A DNA stretch of 64,000 bases, taken from positions 133,530 through 197,529 of the forward strand of contig CANLMQ010000010.1 in NCBI GenBank assembly GCA_947492175.1, read 5' to 3'. Every line of letters begins with the position of its first letter. The first letter of the stretch is position 1. Origin of the DNA: an uncultured Draconibacterium sp. (lineage in GTDB: Bacteria; Bacteroidota; Bacteroidia; Bacteroidales; Prolixibacteraceae). The position numbers and the translations under genes are program-made. Shown piece after piece: positions 17,897 through 26,760 of the stretch. The notes under the pieces are model-generated. The model did no database searches, was not told where the DNA came from, and saw only the letters and a list, made by a program, of their open reading frames with translations.

Positions 17897-18637
17897 TCAT
17901 ATCACAAACTCAACTTCCTTAAACAAAAACTCCGATATTTCCCCCGATTTCTTCTGAAGCTGAAGTTGTCCGAATTCGCCAATACCAACAATACGTGCAA
18001 CAAATTCATTACCATCTTTGCGGAATAAACTCCATTGCTTTTGCCTGAAAAGCTGCGCCATATAAGCTTTATTAATCATTTCAAAATTACCGTTCATCAA
18101 TTCGTCCATCAACAAATTAAAGCAGTTAAAAAACTCAGTCAAAACAACTTGCACCAGGTACTCTTTGCCAGTTAATTGTTTAAGCGACACGGGGTTTGGT
18201 GCATCCGATTTAAAACATTCCTGGTTCAGATTCAGGCCAATCCCGATAATTGTAGAGTCAAGCCAACTTCCTTTTATGGTGTTTTCAATTAAAATCCCTG
18301 CAATCTTTTTATTGCCTACATAAATATCGTTTGGCCACTTAATGTGGACTTCCTTGATTTCTTTTTTTAATACTTCAACCAAAGCAAGGCTAACTATCTT
18401 AGAAATAAAAAACTGCTTCCCTGCATCCAAAAAACCGGGGTATAAAATCAGGCTGAATAAAAGATTCTTATTTGCCTCACTTTCCCAAAAATTACCTTCT
18501 TGTCCTTTACCTCTTTTCTGGTAGTGTGCCAAAACGACAGTACCCTCTACTGCCTTGTCCGCAATCAGTTGCTTGGCATAGTTGTTGGTACTGTCCACCT
18601 CGTTTAATACTATGGTATTCTTGTCTGTTAAAAACAT
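17897..18637 (-). CDS. birA: biotin--[acetyl-CoA-carboxylase] ligase
   Basis: 246 residues from the ATG at 18637; the open frame extends to 18709, but family members begin close to NEVDSTNNYAK and a promoter box lies just before 18637, so the shorter form is preferred. The biotin-binding loop KRGKGQEGNFW and the KWPNDIYVGNKKIAGILIE core are intact. It activates biotin with ATP and attaches it to carboxylase carrier proteins. No N-terminal helix-turn-helix is present, so it is an enzyme only, not the E. coli-type repressor. Confidence 0.88.
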   Translation of the reverse strand: MFLTDKNTIVLNEVDSTNNYAKQLIADKAVEGTVVLAHYQKRGKGQEGNFWESEANKNLLFSLILYPGFLDAGKQFFISKIVSLALVEVLKKEIKEVHIKWPNDIYVGNKKIAGILIENTIKGSWLDSTIIGIGLNLNQECFKSDAPNPVSLKQLTGKEYLVQVVLTEFFNCFNLLMDELMNGNFEMINKAYMAQLFRQKQWSLFRKDGNEFVARIVGIGEFGQLQLQKKSGEISEFLFKEVEFVI

Positions 18638-18645
18638 ATAAGATT

Positions 18646-18653
18646 CAAAAGTA
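18646..18653 (-). promoter_or_regulatory. -7 promoter box for birA
   Basis: On the minus strand TACTTTTG (plus-strand CAAAAGTA) lies eight bases before the preferred ATG. That would give a very short leader, which is noted as odd. Confidence 0.4.
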
Positions 18654-18691
18654 AACCATTCTTTCGGAAAATGGTTAATGGACAAAAAGAT

Positions 18692-18699
18692 TATCTTTG
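18692..18699 (+). promoter_or_regulatory. -7 promoter box for rsfS-ftsH
   Basis: TATCTTTG matches TAnnTTTG, 19 bases before the rsfS ATG. Confidence 0.5.
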
Positions 18700-18718
18700 T
18701 ATTGTACAATAATTATAT

Positions 18719-19090
18719 ATGAAGCAAAAAACAGGGGAAACAAAAATTTTAAGAGAAGCAGTTCTTGAAGGCATACAAAGAATAAAAGGGAAAAATATTA
18801 CCATTGTTGACTTAGAGAGCATACAACATACTGAATGTGGCCATTTTATTATTTGCCACGGAACATCTTCGACCCAGGTAAGTTCGATTGCACATTCGGT
18901 TGAAGAAACCGTAAAAGAAATTACCGGCGACGATGTTTGGCACAGGGATGGTTACCGCAATGCACTATGGATTTTGTTGGATTATGGCGATGTAATGGTG
19001 CATATTTTTCAGAAAGAAGCCAGGGAATTTTATAACCTGGAAGGACTTTGGGCCGACGCAAAAATTATTAATATTGAAGACGAGAATTAA
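18719..19090 (+). CDS. rsfS: ribosome silencing factor
   Basis: 123 residues of the RsfS/Iojap/YbeB family, full length. Conserved blocks are ILDLE-like IVDLESIQHTECGHFIICHG, the central WHRDGYRNALWILLDYGDVMVHIF and the terminal REFYNLEGLWADA. RsfS binds L14 of the 50S subunit and blocks subunit joining in starvation. It starts the rsfS-ftsH-LUD transcription unit, and ftsH begins just after it. Confidence 0.93.
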   Translation: MKQKTGETKILREAVLEGIQRIKGKNITIVDLESIQHTECGHFIICHGTSSTQVSSIAHSVEETVKEITGDDVWHRDGYRNALWILLDYGDVMVHIFQKEAREFYNLEGLWADAKIINIEDEN

Positions 19091-19097
19091 ACGAAGC

Positions 19098-21185
19098 ATG
19101 ACAGAAAATAAGGATAATAACAAGCAAAAAGATCAGAACAACCAGAATAACCCTTTTGGTCGTTTTAATTCAAATAAAAAAGTTGACGGGAAACCGCCAA
19201 AATTTAATGCCTACTGGATTTATGGTATTATCGCCATTGTATTTTTAGTTGTACAATTTTATGTAAGCAACAGCCGCGGCCCCGTTGAAACAACCTGGAG
19301 TAAGGTAAAATCAACCATGCTCGCCAGTAACGATGTTGAAAGAATTGTAGTTGTTAACGAAGAAGTAGCCCAGATCTACATTAAAAAAGACAGGCTTAAA
19401 AATTACGAAGCTGAATTTGAAGGAAACTTTTCGAAGCCGGCAGAAGTTGGCCCGCACTTTACCTTTAATATTGGATCGGTTGAAACCTTTGAAAATAATT
19501 TAAAAGAGGCTCAGAAAGGATCATCGTCAACTGAAATCCTGCCTGAGTACAAAAAAGAAACAAACTGGGCACGCGATATTATCTGGTCTATTGGACCATT
19601 TGTGTTAATAATCCTGCTCTGGTGGTGGATTTTCCGTAGGATGAGCCGTGGTGGTGCCGGGGGAGGTGCCGGAGGTATTTTTAACGTTGGAAAATCGCAG
19701 GCCAAAGTTTTTGATAAAGACCAAAAAGTATCAACAAATTTTAAAGATGTTGCAGGTTTGGCAGAAGCCAAACAGGAAGTTGAAGAAATAGTAGAATTTC
19801 TGAAAAGTCCGGCAAAATACACAAAACTGGGTGGTAAAATTCCGAAAGGAGCGCTGCTGGTTGGCCCTCCGGGAACAGGAAAAACATTACTCGCAAAAGC
19901 CGTTGCAGGCGAAGCCAATGTTCCATTCTTCTCCATGTCTGGTTCCGATTTTGTTGAAATGTTTGTGGGAGTTGGAGCTTCGCGTGTTCGCGACTTGTTT
20001 AAACAAGCCAAAGAAAAAGCACCTTGTATTATTTTTATCGACGAAATTGACGCCATTGGACGTGCCCGGGGGCGGAACCCCAACATGGGATCGAACGACG
20101 AACGTGAGAACACACTCAACCAGCTACTTACTGAAATGGATGGTTTTGATACCAACAGTGGAGTAATCATTCTGGCAGCAACCAACCGTGCCGATATTCT
20201 TGACCGTGCGTTAATGCGTGCCGGACGTTTCGACAGGCAAATTCATGTTGAACTGCCCGATCTGAATGAACGTGCTGAGATATTTAATGTGCATTTACGC
20301 CCTCTGAAATTAAACGAAAATGCCAAAGTTGATTTTCTGGCCAAACAAACTCCCGGATTTTCAGGAGCAGATATTGCCAATGTTTGTAACGAAGCTGCAT
20401 TAATAGCTGCGCGAAAAAACCGTGATTCGGTTACAAAACAAGATTTTCTGGATGCAGTTGACCGTATTATTGGCGGTTTGGAAAAGAAAAATAAAATCAT
20501 CTCGCAGGATGAAAAGAAAACAATCGCTTACCACGAAGCAGGACATGCTACAATAAGCTGGCTGCTTGAACATGCACATCCGCTTGTAAAAGTAACTATT
20601 GTCCCAAGGGGAAAAGCTTTAGGTGCAGCATGGTATTTACCAGAAGAGCGCTCCATTACAACAAAAGAGCAATTGCTGGATGAAATGGCTTCGGCGCTTG
20701 GAGGACGTGCAGCAGAAGAAATTATCTTCAAGAAAATATCGTCAGGGGCACAAAACGATTTGGAAAAAGTAACCAAGCAAGCTTATGCAATGGTTAGCAT
20801 TTTTGGAATGAGCGAAAAAGTTGGAAATGTTAGTTATTACGATTCAACAGGTCAGTCAGACTATTCGTTTACAAAACCATATAGCGAAAAAACTGCTGAA
20901 TTAATTGACGAAGAAGTAAAAATATTAATCGACAGTCAATATATCAGGGCTAAAAAAGTTCTTCTCGACAATGCAGAAGGACATCAGAAGCTAGCCAACT
21001 TACTTTTGGAAAGAGAAGTAATTTTCAGTGAAGATCTGGAAGAAATTTTCGGGAAACGTCCCTGGGATACAAAGCATGTAATCCCTGAAAACGGAAATGG
21101 AAATAAAACAGAAGCAGAAGCTGCTGCTGAAAAATCGGATAAACAAGAAACAAAAGATTCTGAGCAGGAATCGACTAATGAATAA
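19098..21185 (+). CDS. ftsH: ATP-dependent zinc metalloprotease FtsH
   Basis: 695 residues from the ATG at 19098; an in-frame TTG at 19074 inside rsfS is rejected. Order: polar N-terminus rich in N/Q/K, first membrane helix, periplasmic domain, second helix (FVLIILLWWWIFRRM), Gly-rich linker, AAA+ ATPase with Walker A GPPGTGKT (256-263), IIFIDEIDAIGR Walker B and a second-region-of-homology Arg pair, then the M41 peptidase with zinc motif HEAGH (479-483). It degrades misfolded membrane proteins and regulators. The C-terminus is an acidic, Glu/Lys-rich tail. Confidence 0.97.
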   Translation: MTENKDNNKQKDQNNQNNPFGRFNSNKKVDGKPPKFNAYWIYGIIAIVFLVVQFYVSNSRGPVETTWSKVKSTMLASNDVERIVVVNEEVAQIYIKKDRLKNYEAEFEGNFSKPAEVGPHFTFNIGSVETFENNLKEAQKGSSSTEILPEYKKETNWARDIIWSIGPFVLIILLWWWIFRRMSRGGAGGGAGGIFNVGKSQAKVFDKDQKVSTNFKDVAGLAEAKQEVEEIVEFLKSPAKYTKLGGKIPKGALLVGPPGTGKTLLAKAVAGEANVPFFSMSGSDFVEMFVGVGASRVRDLFKQAKEKAPCIIFIDEIDAIGRARGRNPNMGSNDERENTLNQLLTEMDGFDTNSGVIILAATNRADILDRALMRAGRFDRQIHVELPDLNERAEIFNVHLRPLKLNENAKVDFLAKQTPGFSGADIANVCNEAALIAARKNRDSVTKQDFLDAVDRIIGGLEKKNKIISQDEKKTIAYHEAGHATISWLLEHAHPLVKVTIVPRGKALGAAWYLPEERSITTKEQLLDEMASALGGRAAEEIIFKKISSGAQNDLEKVTKQAYAMVSIFGMSEKVGNVSYYDSTGQSDYSFTKPYSEKTAELIDEEVKILIDSQYIRAKKVLLDNAEGHQKLANLLLEREVIFSEDLEEIFGKRPWDTKHVIPENGNGNKTEAEAAAEKSDKQETKDSEQESTNE

Positions 21186-21800
21186 ATGAGTACGGCACGG
21201 CAGGACATATTGAACAAGCTAAAAAAAGCCGTTCATCCAGCCCCTGAAAAGCCGGACTTTGATGCTCCCGTTTATTTTTCCATCGATAAACCTTTAGAAC
21301 TCGCTTTCAAAGAAAATCTGGAAAAAGTAAACGGGAGTGTTACTATTTGCGAATCGTCAGATGATGTGGCCGGTAAACTTAAGACTTTGCTTTCGAAGAT
21401 TGAGTCGGAGAATATATGCTGCCACGAGAAAGCTTTGCAAAACCTTCTTGCAAAAAATAATATTCCATTTATAAATTGCGTAAAATTACCTAAATCAATT
21501 GAGATTGGAATTACCTCATGCGAATATCTTGTTGCTCACACAGGTTCGGTAATGGTAAGTTCTGCTTTAAAAGGTGCCCGACAATCGTTTGTTTATCCGC
21601 CGGTTCATGCTGTAGTTGCCCGAAAAGATCAGTTGGTTGATTACCTTGAAACTGCTTATTCAAAAATTCAGGTAAAATACAGAAGACAGTTACCTTCGTT
21701 AATTACAATGATTACCGGGCCAAGTCGTACGGCCGATATTGAAAAAACCTTGGTACTTGGCGCACACGGCCCCCGGGAATTGCACGTTTACATTTATTAA
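21186..21800 (+). CDS. LUD-domain (LutC/YkgG-like) protein
   Basis: 204 residues with the LUD fold of LutC: CEYLVAHTGSVMVSS and SLITMITGPSRTADIEKTLVLGAHGP, whose last part is the conserved GPSxTADIE...GxHGP signature. LutC proteins take part in lactate oxidation with LutA and LutB, but those are absent here; stand-alone copies beside ftsH and cdsA have no settled role. The ATG directly follows the ftsH stop. Confidence 0.85.
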   Translation: MSTARQDILNKLKKAVHPAPEKPDFDAPVYFSIDKPLELAFKENLEKVNGSVTICESSDDVAGKLKTLLSKIESENICCHEKALQNLLAKNNIPFINCVKLPKSIEIGITSCEYLVAHTGSVMVSSALKGARQSFVYPPVHAVVARKDQLVDYLETAYSKIQVKYRRQLPSLITMITGPSRTADIEKTLVLGAHGPRELHVYIY

Positions 21801-21832
21801 CTCTCCGGTTTTGGAAGAATACGGGAAAGGAG

Positions 21833-21840
21833 TATCTTTG
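21833..21840 (+). promoter_or_regulatory. promoter for the small ORF-cdsA-pssA unit
   Basis: TATCTTTG (-7) with TTTG at 21810-21813 and a 19-base spacer, close to the Bacteroidota consensus. It lies 24 bases before the small ORF start. Confidence 0.6.
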
Positions 21841-21864
21841 TCCGCTTCAGTATATAAAATTGAA

Positions 21865-22002
21865 ATGAGCAAAAACAGACCGGAAATAGCTAAAATAGAG
21901 ATTGTGGTTTTTAACCGGACTACTACTACATTGCAATTATTAGAGATTGGCAATTCTGCATCTTCCAAAGTTAATCTACTCAAAGAATTGACAAGTGAGT
22001 AA
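21865..22002 (+). CDS. possible small protein preceding cdsA
   Basis: A 45-codon frame (MSKNRPEIAKIEIVVFNRT at its start) lies directly after a good promoter, in a gap where a leader of about 150 bases would otherwise be untranslated. Its stop overlaps the cdsA GTG start by eight bases, which would allow translational coupling. No family is recognised, and composition alone does not prove coding. It may be a leader peptide or chance. Confidence 0.35.
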   Translation: MSKNRPEIAKIEIVVFNRTTTTLQLLEIGNSASSKVNLLKELTSE

Positions 22003-22825
22003 TTTAGTAAAACGAACCATATTCGGAACTGTTTATGTTCTGATTATGCTGGGCGGAACGCTTATCCACCCCTATGCTTTTGTTGCAATATTTGCTGCAA
22101 TTCTGTTTTTTACACAATTCGAGTTTTATAATGTAATTGAACAAGCCGGACACAAACCTTCCAAATGGGTAGGAACAATCTCCGGTGTGCTGTTTTTCCT
22201 GATTACTTTTCTTGTTTCAATCGGAATATTACCCAGACCATTCAATTTAACTTTTATTCCAATCATTGTATTTATTTTTATTTTCGAAATAATAAGCAGT
22301 CGCGAACATACACTGGAAAACAGTGGATTAAATGTACTTGGCTTTATATACATTGCCGGTCCGTTTAGTTTTATGAATTTTTTAATCCATACAACTATCA
22401 ACAATCAACCCAACAGTTTTTATCCCTGGATATTAGCTGGCATTTTCCTGATTTTGTGGGTGAACGATTCATTTGCCTACCTCATCGGTTCGGCTTTTGG
22501 GAAACATAAGATGTGTGCAAAAATATCTCCAAAAAAATCGTGGGAAGGATTGATTGGAGGCGCTGTTTTTGCAACCATCATGGGAATAGTAAACGCAGTT
22601 CTTTTTCAGGCAATAAGTATGACCAGTTGGATTATAATAGCCCTGTTAACTGTGGTTTTCGGAACTTTTGGCGATTTATTCCAGTCGAAACTTAAACGAG
22701 AGATTGGAGTAAAAGACTCTGGAAAAATCCTTCCAGGACATGGAGGATTTCTTGATCGTTTGGATAGTTTGCTTTTTGCTATACCTATAATTTTCTTGTG
22801 GTTAATATTTTCAGGAATCCTTTAA
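21995..22825 (+). CDS. cdsA: phosphatidate cytidylyltransferase
   Basis: 276 residues with about eight membrane helices. The CDS signature is intact (KISPKKSWEGLIGG and GDLFQSKLKREIGVKDSG, then LPGHGGFLDRLDS). It makes CDP-diacylglycerol from phosphatidate and CTP at the inner membrane, supplying the next gene. The start is GTG. Confidence 0.95.
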   Translation: MSNLVKRTIFGTVYVLIMLGGTLIHPYAFVAIFAAILFFTQFEFYNVIEQAGHKPSKWVGTISGVLFFLITFLVSIGILPRPFNLTFIPIIVFIFIFEIISSREHTLENSGLNVLGFIYIAGPFSFMNFLIHTTINNQPNSFYPWILAGIFLILWVNDSFAYLIGSAFGKHKMCAKISPKKSWEGLIGGAVFATIMGIVNAVLFQAISMTSWIIIALLTVVFGTFGDLFQSKLKREIGVKDSGKILPGHGGFLDRLDSLLFAIPIIFLWLIFSGIL

Positions 22826-22836
22826 CAACTTATTTT

Positions 22837-23583
22837 ATGCGAAGTATTATCCGGCAAATACCAAACTTTATAACCTCACTGAACCTTACTTCAGGAGTAC
22901 TTGCAACTATTTTTGCCATCGACGGGCACCTGATTTGGGCAGGAATTTTTATCTGCCTGGCCTCGGTTTTCGACTTTCTGGATGGAATGGCTGCACGTGC
23001 TTTAAAGGCATACTCAGAAACTGGAAAACAACTGGATTCATTATCTGATTTGGTTTCGTTTGGTGTAGCTCCGGGGGCAATTCTTTTTACCTTACTCGAA
23101 TTCTCTTTATACGGAAAAAATCAACCCATTCACGAAATAAGCGGACAATGGTACGAGTGGATAATTCTGTTTTCTGCTTTCCTTATCCCGGTTTTTGGTG
23201 CAATCCGGTTAGCCAGATTTAATGTTTTTTCGAGCGACGAAACTTTTTTCAGAGGACTGGCCATTCCTTCCAACGGTATTTTTTGGGCATCGCTCGGATT
23301 AATGCTCGAATTCCCGAAATATCAAGAGTATTTCAAAGTAATTTACTCAACAAAAATTTTAGTAATGCTTGCCTTTTTTATGGCAGGAATGATGGTAATA
23401 AACTTACCCATGTTCTCATTGAAAATGAGCAATTTCTCGTGGAAAGACAACTGGTATCGTTATGTATTTCTTTTATTAGCCATAGTACTCCTGGCTACTT
23501 TACATGTATATGGATTGGCTCTAACCATTTTCCTTTACATTATTTTGAATGTGATTTTTTATCTTTTTAAAGTTGAATATTAA
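22837..23583 (+). CDS. pssA: CDP-diacylglycerol--serine O-phosphatidyltransferase
   Basis: 248 residues from the ATG at 22837, which begins the usual MRSIIRQIPNFITSLNL; an in-frame GTG at 22798 inside cdsA is rejected. The CDP-alcohol phosphotransferase motif DG-x2-AR-x8-G-x3-D-x3-D is present as DGMAARALKAYSETGKQLD followed by SLSD. It makes phosphatidylserine, the precursor of phosphatidylethanolamine, and follows cdsA in the pathway and operon. Confidence 0.95.
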   Translation: MRSIIRQIPNFITSLNLTSGVLATIFAIDGHLIWAGIFICLASVFDFLDGMAARALKAYSETGKQLDSLSDLVSFGVAPGAILFTLLEFSLYGKNQPIHEISGQWYEWIILFSAFLIPVFGAIRLARFNVFSSDETFFRGLAIPSNGIFWASLGLMLEFPKYQEYFKVIYSTKILVMLAFFMAGMMVINLPMFSLKMSNFSWKDNWYRYVFLLLAIVLLATLHVYGLALTIFLYIILNVIFYLFKVEY

Positions 23584-23902
23584 AATTGGAACTATTTCTA
23601 ATTCCTGTAGAGCCAACATTATACCTTAATTTTTAGGCATAAAAAAAGCCCCTGAAAACGGAAGAAAATATTTTCCCGAGGGAAAGATTAATAATACGCC
23701 ATGACAAATTGACTCCCGAAACCAGAGGCTAATATTTTATAAACCTCTACAAATACCTTGACAAGAAGTACTTGTAAATTAGTTAACAACAAATTGGGAA
23801 AGATGTTTTTGAATTGGAAAATAAATTGTTGTTTTTTTTGAAAAACAATGCCATATAAAAGCAGTCTAATATATGGCATTGGCATAATTTGATTTGTTTC
23901 AA
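23584..23902 (+). other. intergenic stretch without a recognised gene
   Basis: Between the convergent pssA and response-regulator genes. It holds an A-run followed by GCCCC near 23641, and weak inverted repeats (AGAGG at 23724-23728 with CCTCT at 23744-23748). A 65-codon minus-strand frame has no promoter, start context or family and is not called. Confidence 0.5.
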
Positions 23903-25066
23903 TTATTTTAAAGGTGCTGCAAACTTCAATACATCGGCTTCATTAATCTCCTGATCGCAAAGAATAATAAGTCTTTCAATTACATTCCGGAATTCACGAA
24001 TATTACCTGTCCAGTTTATTTTTTGCAATTCTTTAATTGCCTTTGCTGTAATGGTTTTCTCAGGCATTCCGTATTCGCTGCAAATTTGTGAAAGGAAATG
24101 ATTGGCAAGTAGCGGGATATCATCAATCCTTTCGTTTAACGATGGAACTTTAATGAGTATAACACTTAACCGGTGATATAAATCTTCCCTGAAGTTGTTA
24201 TTATCAATTTCTTCTGAAAGATTTTTATTGGTGGCTGCCACTACACGTACATCAACTTTAATGTGTTTATCGCCACCTACCCTGCTAATAATGTTTTCCT
24301 GTAAAGCTCTCAAAACCTTGGCCTGCGCAGAAAGGCTCATATCGCCAATTTCATCAAGAAACAATGTTCCGCCATTGGCTTGTTCAAATTTTCCTTTTCG
24401 CTGTTTCACTGCCGAAGTAAAAGCTCCTTTTTCATGCCCAAACAATTCGCTTTCTATTAGCTCTGAAGGAATGGCTGCACAATTTACTTCCACAAATGGC
24501 CCCGATGCCCGCGAACTGTTATCGTGCACTCTACGGGCTACCAACTCTTTTCCCGAGCCGTTTGGTCCGGTAATCAGAATACGTGCATCGGTTGATGCAA
24601 CCCGGTCGGCCATGCCAATAACTTCGCTGATAGCTTTTGACTCACCTATTATTTCGTATTTTTTATTGACTTTTTTCTTCAGGACTTTTGTTTCGGTTAC
24701 TAAATTCGATTTATCCATTGCATTACGTATGGTAATCAACAATCGATTTAAGTCCAAAGGTTTTTCGATATAATCAAAAGCGCCTTTTTTAATCGAATCT
24801 ACAGCCGTATCAATATTTCCATGTCCAGAAATCATTACTACAGGCGTATCAGGAGCCAAAACCACCAGGCGCTCTAAAACTTCAATTCCATCCAAACCGG
24901 GCATTTTAATATCGCACAGCACAACATCGTATTCTGCTGATCGAATTCTTTCCAGCCCTTTGTTGCCATCTTCCGCTAAATCAACTTCATATTTTTCGTA
25001 TTCCAAAATATCTTTTAGGGTGTTTCGAATACTTCTCTCGTCATCTATTACCAGGATTCTTGACAT
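23903..25066 (-). CDS. NtrC-type sigma-54 response regulator lacking a DNA-binding domain
   Basis: 387 residues: receiver domain 1-120 with D7 and phospho-acceptor D52 (VVLCDIKMPGLDG), then an AAA+ sigma-54 interaction domain with Walker A GPNGSGKE and a loop GHEKGAFTSA in place of the usual GAFTGA. The protein stops at NEADVLKFAAPLK, just after the ATPase C-terminal helices. The Fis-type helix-turn-helix that normally adds about 60 residues is absent, so it cannot bind an enhancer alone in the classical way. No cognate histidine kinase is in the window. The intact frame argues against recent truncation. Confidence 0.85.
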   Translation of the reverse strand: MSRILVIDDERSIRNTLKDILEYEKYEVDLAEDGNKGLERIRSAEYDVVLCDIKMPGLDGIEVLERLVVLAPDTPVVMISGHGNIDTAVDSIKKGAFDYIEKPLDLNRLLITIRNAMDKSNLVTETKVLKKKVNKKYEIIGESKAISEVIGMADRVASTDARILITGPNGSGKELVARRVHDNSSRASGPFVEVNCAAIPSELIESELFGHEKGAFTSAVKQRKGKFEQANGGTLFLDEIGDMSLSAQAKVLRALQENIISRVGGDKHIKVDVRVVAATNKNLSEEIDNNNFREDLYHRLSVILIKVPSLNERIDDIPLLANHFLSQICSEYGMPEKTITAKAIKELQKINWTGNIREFRNVIERLIILCDQEINEADVLKFAAPLK

Positions 25067-25381
25067 AATATTGCTTTCTATTTAAATGTAAAAATAGTGT
25101 TCGCTAGCCGTATACAAAAATAGTTCCAACAAAAAATAAATATGTATAAAATATTCAAAAAATTATGTAACACAGTTCTCACAAACAAACCTGTTAAAAT
25201 ATGGTTCCTGCCAACATCACGCAAAACTCTAATAACCTTCACATTACAAAATCAACCATACTCATACTACTATTCTGACACTGAAAAAACTTCACAAAAA
25301 ATCCCGAAGAAATAAATCTCCGGGATCTTTTATACCTTATCAACTAAAAGAAAATCTATCTGAAGAATCTACTCATTTTTG
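25067..25381 (-). other. intergenic stretch; candidate promoter and terminator only
   Basis: A minus-strand TATTTTTG (plus 25115-25122) may be the -7 box of the response regulator. The right part holds the terminator of the rhodanese operon. No gene is seen in the rest. Confidence 0.45.
25294..25330 (-). terminator. intrinsic terminator of the sulfur/molybdoenzyme operon
   Basis: Inverted repeat ATCCCG (25301-25306) with CGGGAT (25321-25326); on the minus strand it is followed by TTTTTT. It lies about 50 bases after the last gene of the operon. Confidence 0.65.
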
Positions 25382-26020
25382 CTAGCAGCCACCTGCAGCC
25401 ACAACCGTTTTCTTTCTGCGTTGTACCTGAACCTCCTGCTTTTCGGTTGACGTACCACCTACTTTCCCATTTTTGGGAGCCGCCATTTCTGCATAATTGT
25501 GTCTTGGAAAACCAATATAATACCCGTCGTCATCTATTGTTGCAGCCAAATCATCTTTATGCTCGAAGTAATATTTGTACCCTCCCAAAAGCAATTTTAC
25601 ATTATCGAATCCAACCTGGCGAAATAACATCCAGGGACCGTTGGCATGCAACTCATCACTGCCATACAAAACAACAGTAACATTCATTTTTTTCAGTTCT
25701 TCCAGTCGTGCAATGTTTTCTTCGCTACTTAAATTATTAGCCGATATATTTTCAGCTCCGGGAATATGTCCCTGTCCAAAAGTAAAATTATCGCGAATAT
25801 CGAACAGAACCACATCTTTAGTTTCCTTCGTAATTACACCCTCCAATTCCCAGGGGAAAAAATAGGCTTCCGACTGAGTTACTTCTTCCACACTTTGCGC
25901 CATGTTTAGTTCATACGACATCAAAGGCTTTCTCGTTGTTAAAAAACCCACAACTAAGAGAATTACAAACACCGAAAGTGCAATTAGCGTTCTCCACGGA
26001 TTTAATTCATGTATATGCAT
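25382..26020 (-). CDS. membrane-anchored rhodanese-fold protein without active-site Cys, AGGC tail (second)
   Basis: 212 residues: one N-terminal membrane helix (LIALSVFVILLVVGFLTT), then a rhodanese-like fold with VVLFDIRDNFTFGQGHIPGA, the usual DxR...H-x-PGA pattern. The expected catalytic loop Cys (YCxxGxRS) is replaced by LYGSDELHANG, so classical sulfur transfer from that loop is excluded. The C-terminus is basic then ends KKTVVAAGGC, giving a terminal Cys on a flexible tail. It is the last gene of the operon with the YeeE/YedE and Psr-like genes, after a paralogue with the same tail. Inference: a periplasmic sulfane-sulfur binding or carrier protein. Confidence 0.8.
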   Translation of the reverse strand: MHIHELNPWRTLIALSVFVILLVVGFLTTRKPLMSYELNMAQSVEEVTQSEAYFFPWELEGVITKETKDVVLFDIRDNFTFGQGHIPGAENISANNLSSEENIARLEELKKMNVTVVLYGSDELHANGPWMLFRQVGFDNVKLLLGGYKYYFEHKDDLAATIDDDGYYIGFPRHNYAEMAAPKNGKVGGTSTEKQEVQVQRRKKTVVAAGGC

Positions 26021-26047
26021 TTTTTGATTTTTTTGTTTGATTATGAA

Positions 26048-26656
26048 TTAACAGCCACCGGCTACCACTGTTGTTTTTTCTCTTCTACGCACTTCAACCT
26101 TCGCTTTCGCTTCGCCAACTTCGGCTTTTGCCCCGGTAAAATAAAGCTGTGCACCTTTTCTAAACGAGTAAATTTCTTGTACACTGCCAGGATCATCAGC
26201 AGATGGTTGCTTCGGATTGATTATTGTTTCCATCCATTTATTTAAACCACCCAGCATAACATATGTACCATTAATTCCCAATCGTTTGGTCAATACCCAG
26301 CACTGATCTGCCTTAATTCCATCGTCAGAAATAAATACCACCTTTGTTCCGGGAATTCCAAAATACGACAGGTAATCGCCTGTTAAAACACTGTCGAGCG
26401 GAACATTTACAGAATTAGGTAGCGAAAACTCTTCAAATTCTGAATCGCTTCGAACATCCACCAGCATTAAACCCGGATCGCCTTTTATAATCAATTTAGC
26501 CACCTGATCGGTTGTTACGTATCTTGTTGACTGAATTATTTCTTGTAATAACTTATCTGGTTCTATCTGATTGGGCTCTTCTCCCCTGTCCAGGAATAAT
26601 GTTCCTGCAGCCAGAATAAGCATGAGTATAGTAAGTATAATATAGTTTCTATTCAT
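26048..26656 (-). CDS. membrane-anchored rhodanese-fold protein without active-site Cys, AGGC tail (first)
   Basis: 202 residues from the ATG at 26656 (MNRNYIILTILMLIL, a membrane anchor); twelve further upstream codons in frame are unlikely. The rhodanese fold shows LMLVDVRSDSEFEEFSLPNS and MLGGLNKWM. The catalytic loop reads FISDDGIKADQC, with no Cys at the catalytic position. The tail RRREKTTVVAGGC matches the neighbouring paralogue, although the two folds are otherwise diverged, so the tail appears to be selected. It lies between the YeeE/YedE pair and the second rhodanese protein. Confidence 0.8.
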   Translation of the reverse strand: MNRNYIILTILMLILAAGTLFLDRGEEPNQIEPDKLLQEIIQSTRYVTTDQVAKLIIKGDPGLMLVDVRSDSEFEEFSLPNSVNVPLDSVLTGDYLSYFGIPGTKVVFISDDGIKADQCWVLTKRLGINGTYVMLGGLNKWMETIINPKQPSADDPGSVQEIYSFRKGAQLYFTGAKAEVGEAKAKVEVRRREKTTVVAGGC

Positions 26657-26760
26657 GTGTTTAATTTTATTTTGTTTATTAAGGTAACACATGGAATTCG
26701 CATGAATTTTAATTCCAACTGCCAGAAATGAAATATTCTTTTCATGCTCATTTCATTGCC

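Noticed and set aside
18638..18709. Longer BirA N-terminus starting at 18709
   Set aside because: The added residues do not match the family and would start nine bases from the rsfS start, across a promoter box.
23688..23885. 65-codon minus-strand frame between pssA and the response regulator
   Set aside because: No promoter, no recognisable domain, low-complexity hydrophobic and aromatic composition in AT-rich DNA.
25382..26060. Selenocysteine or readthrough at the AGGC tails
   Set aside because: The codon is a normal Cys codon followed by TAA or TAG-like stops; no UGA is involved.
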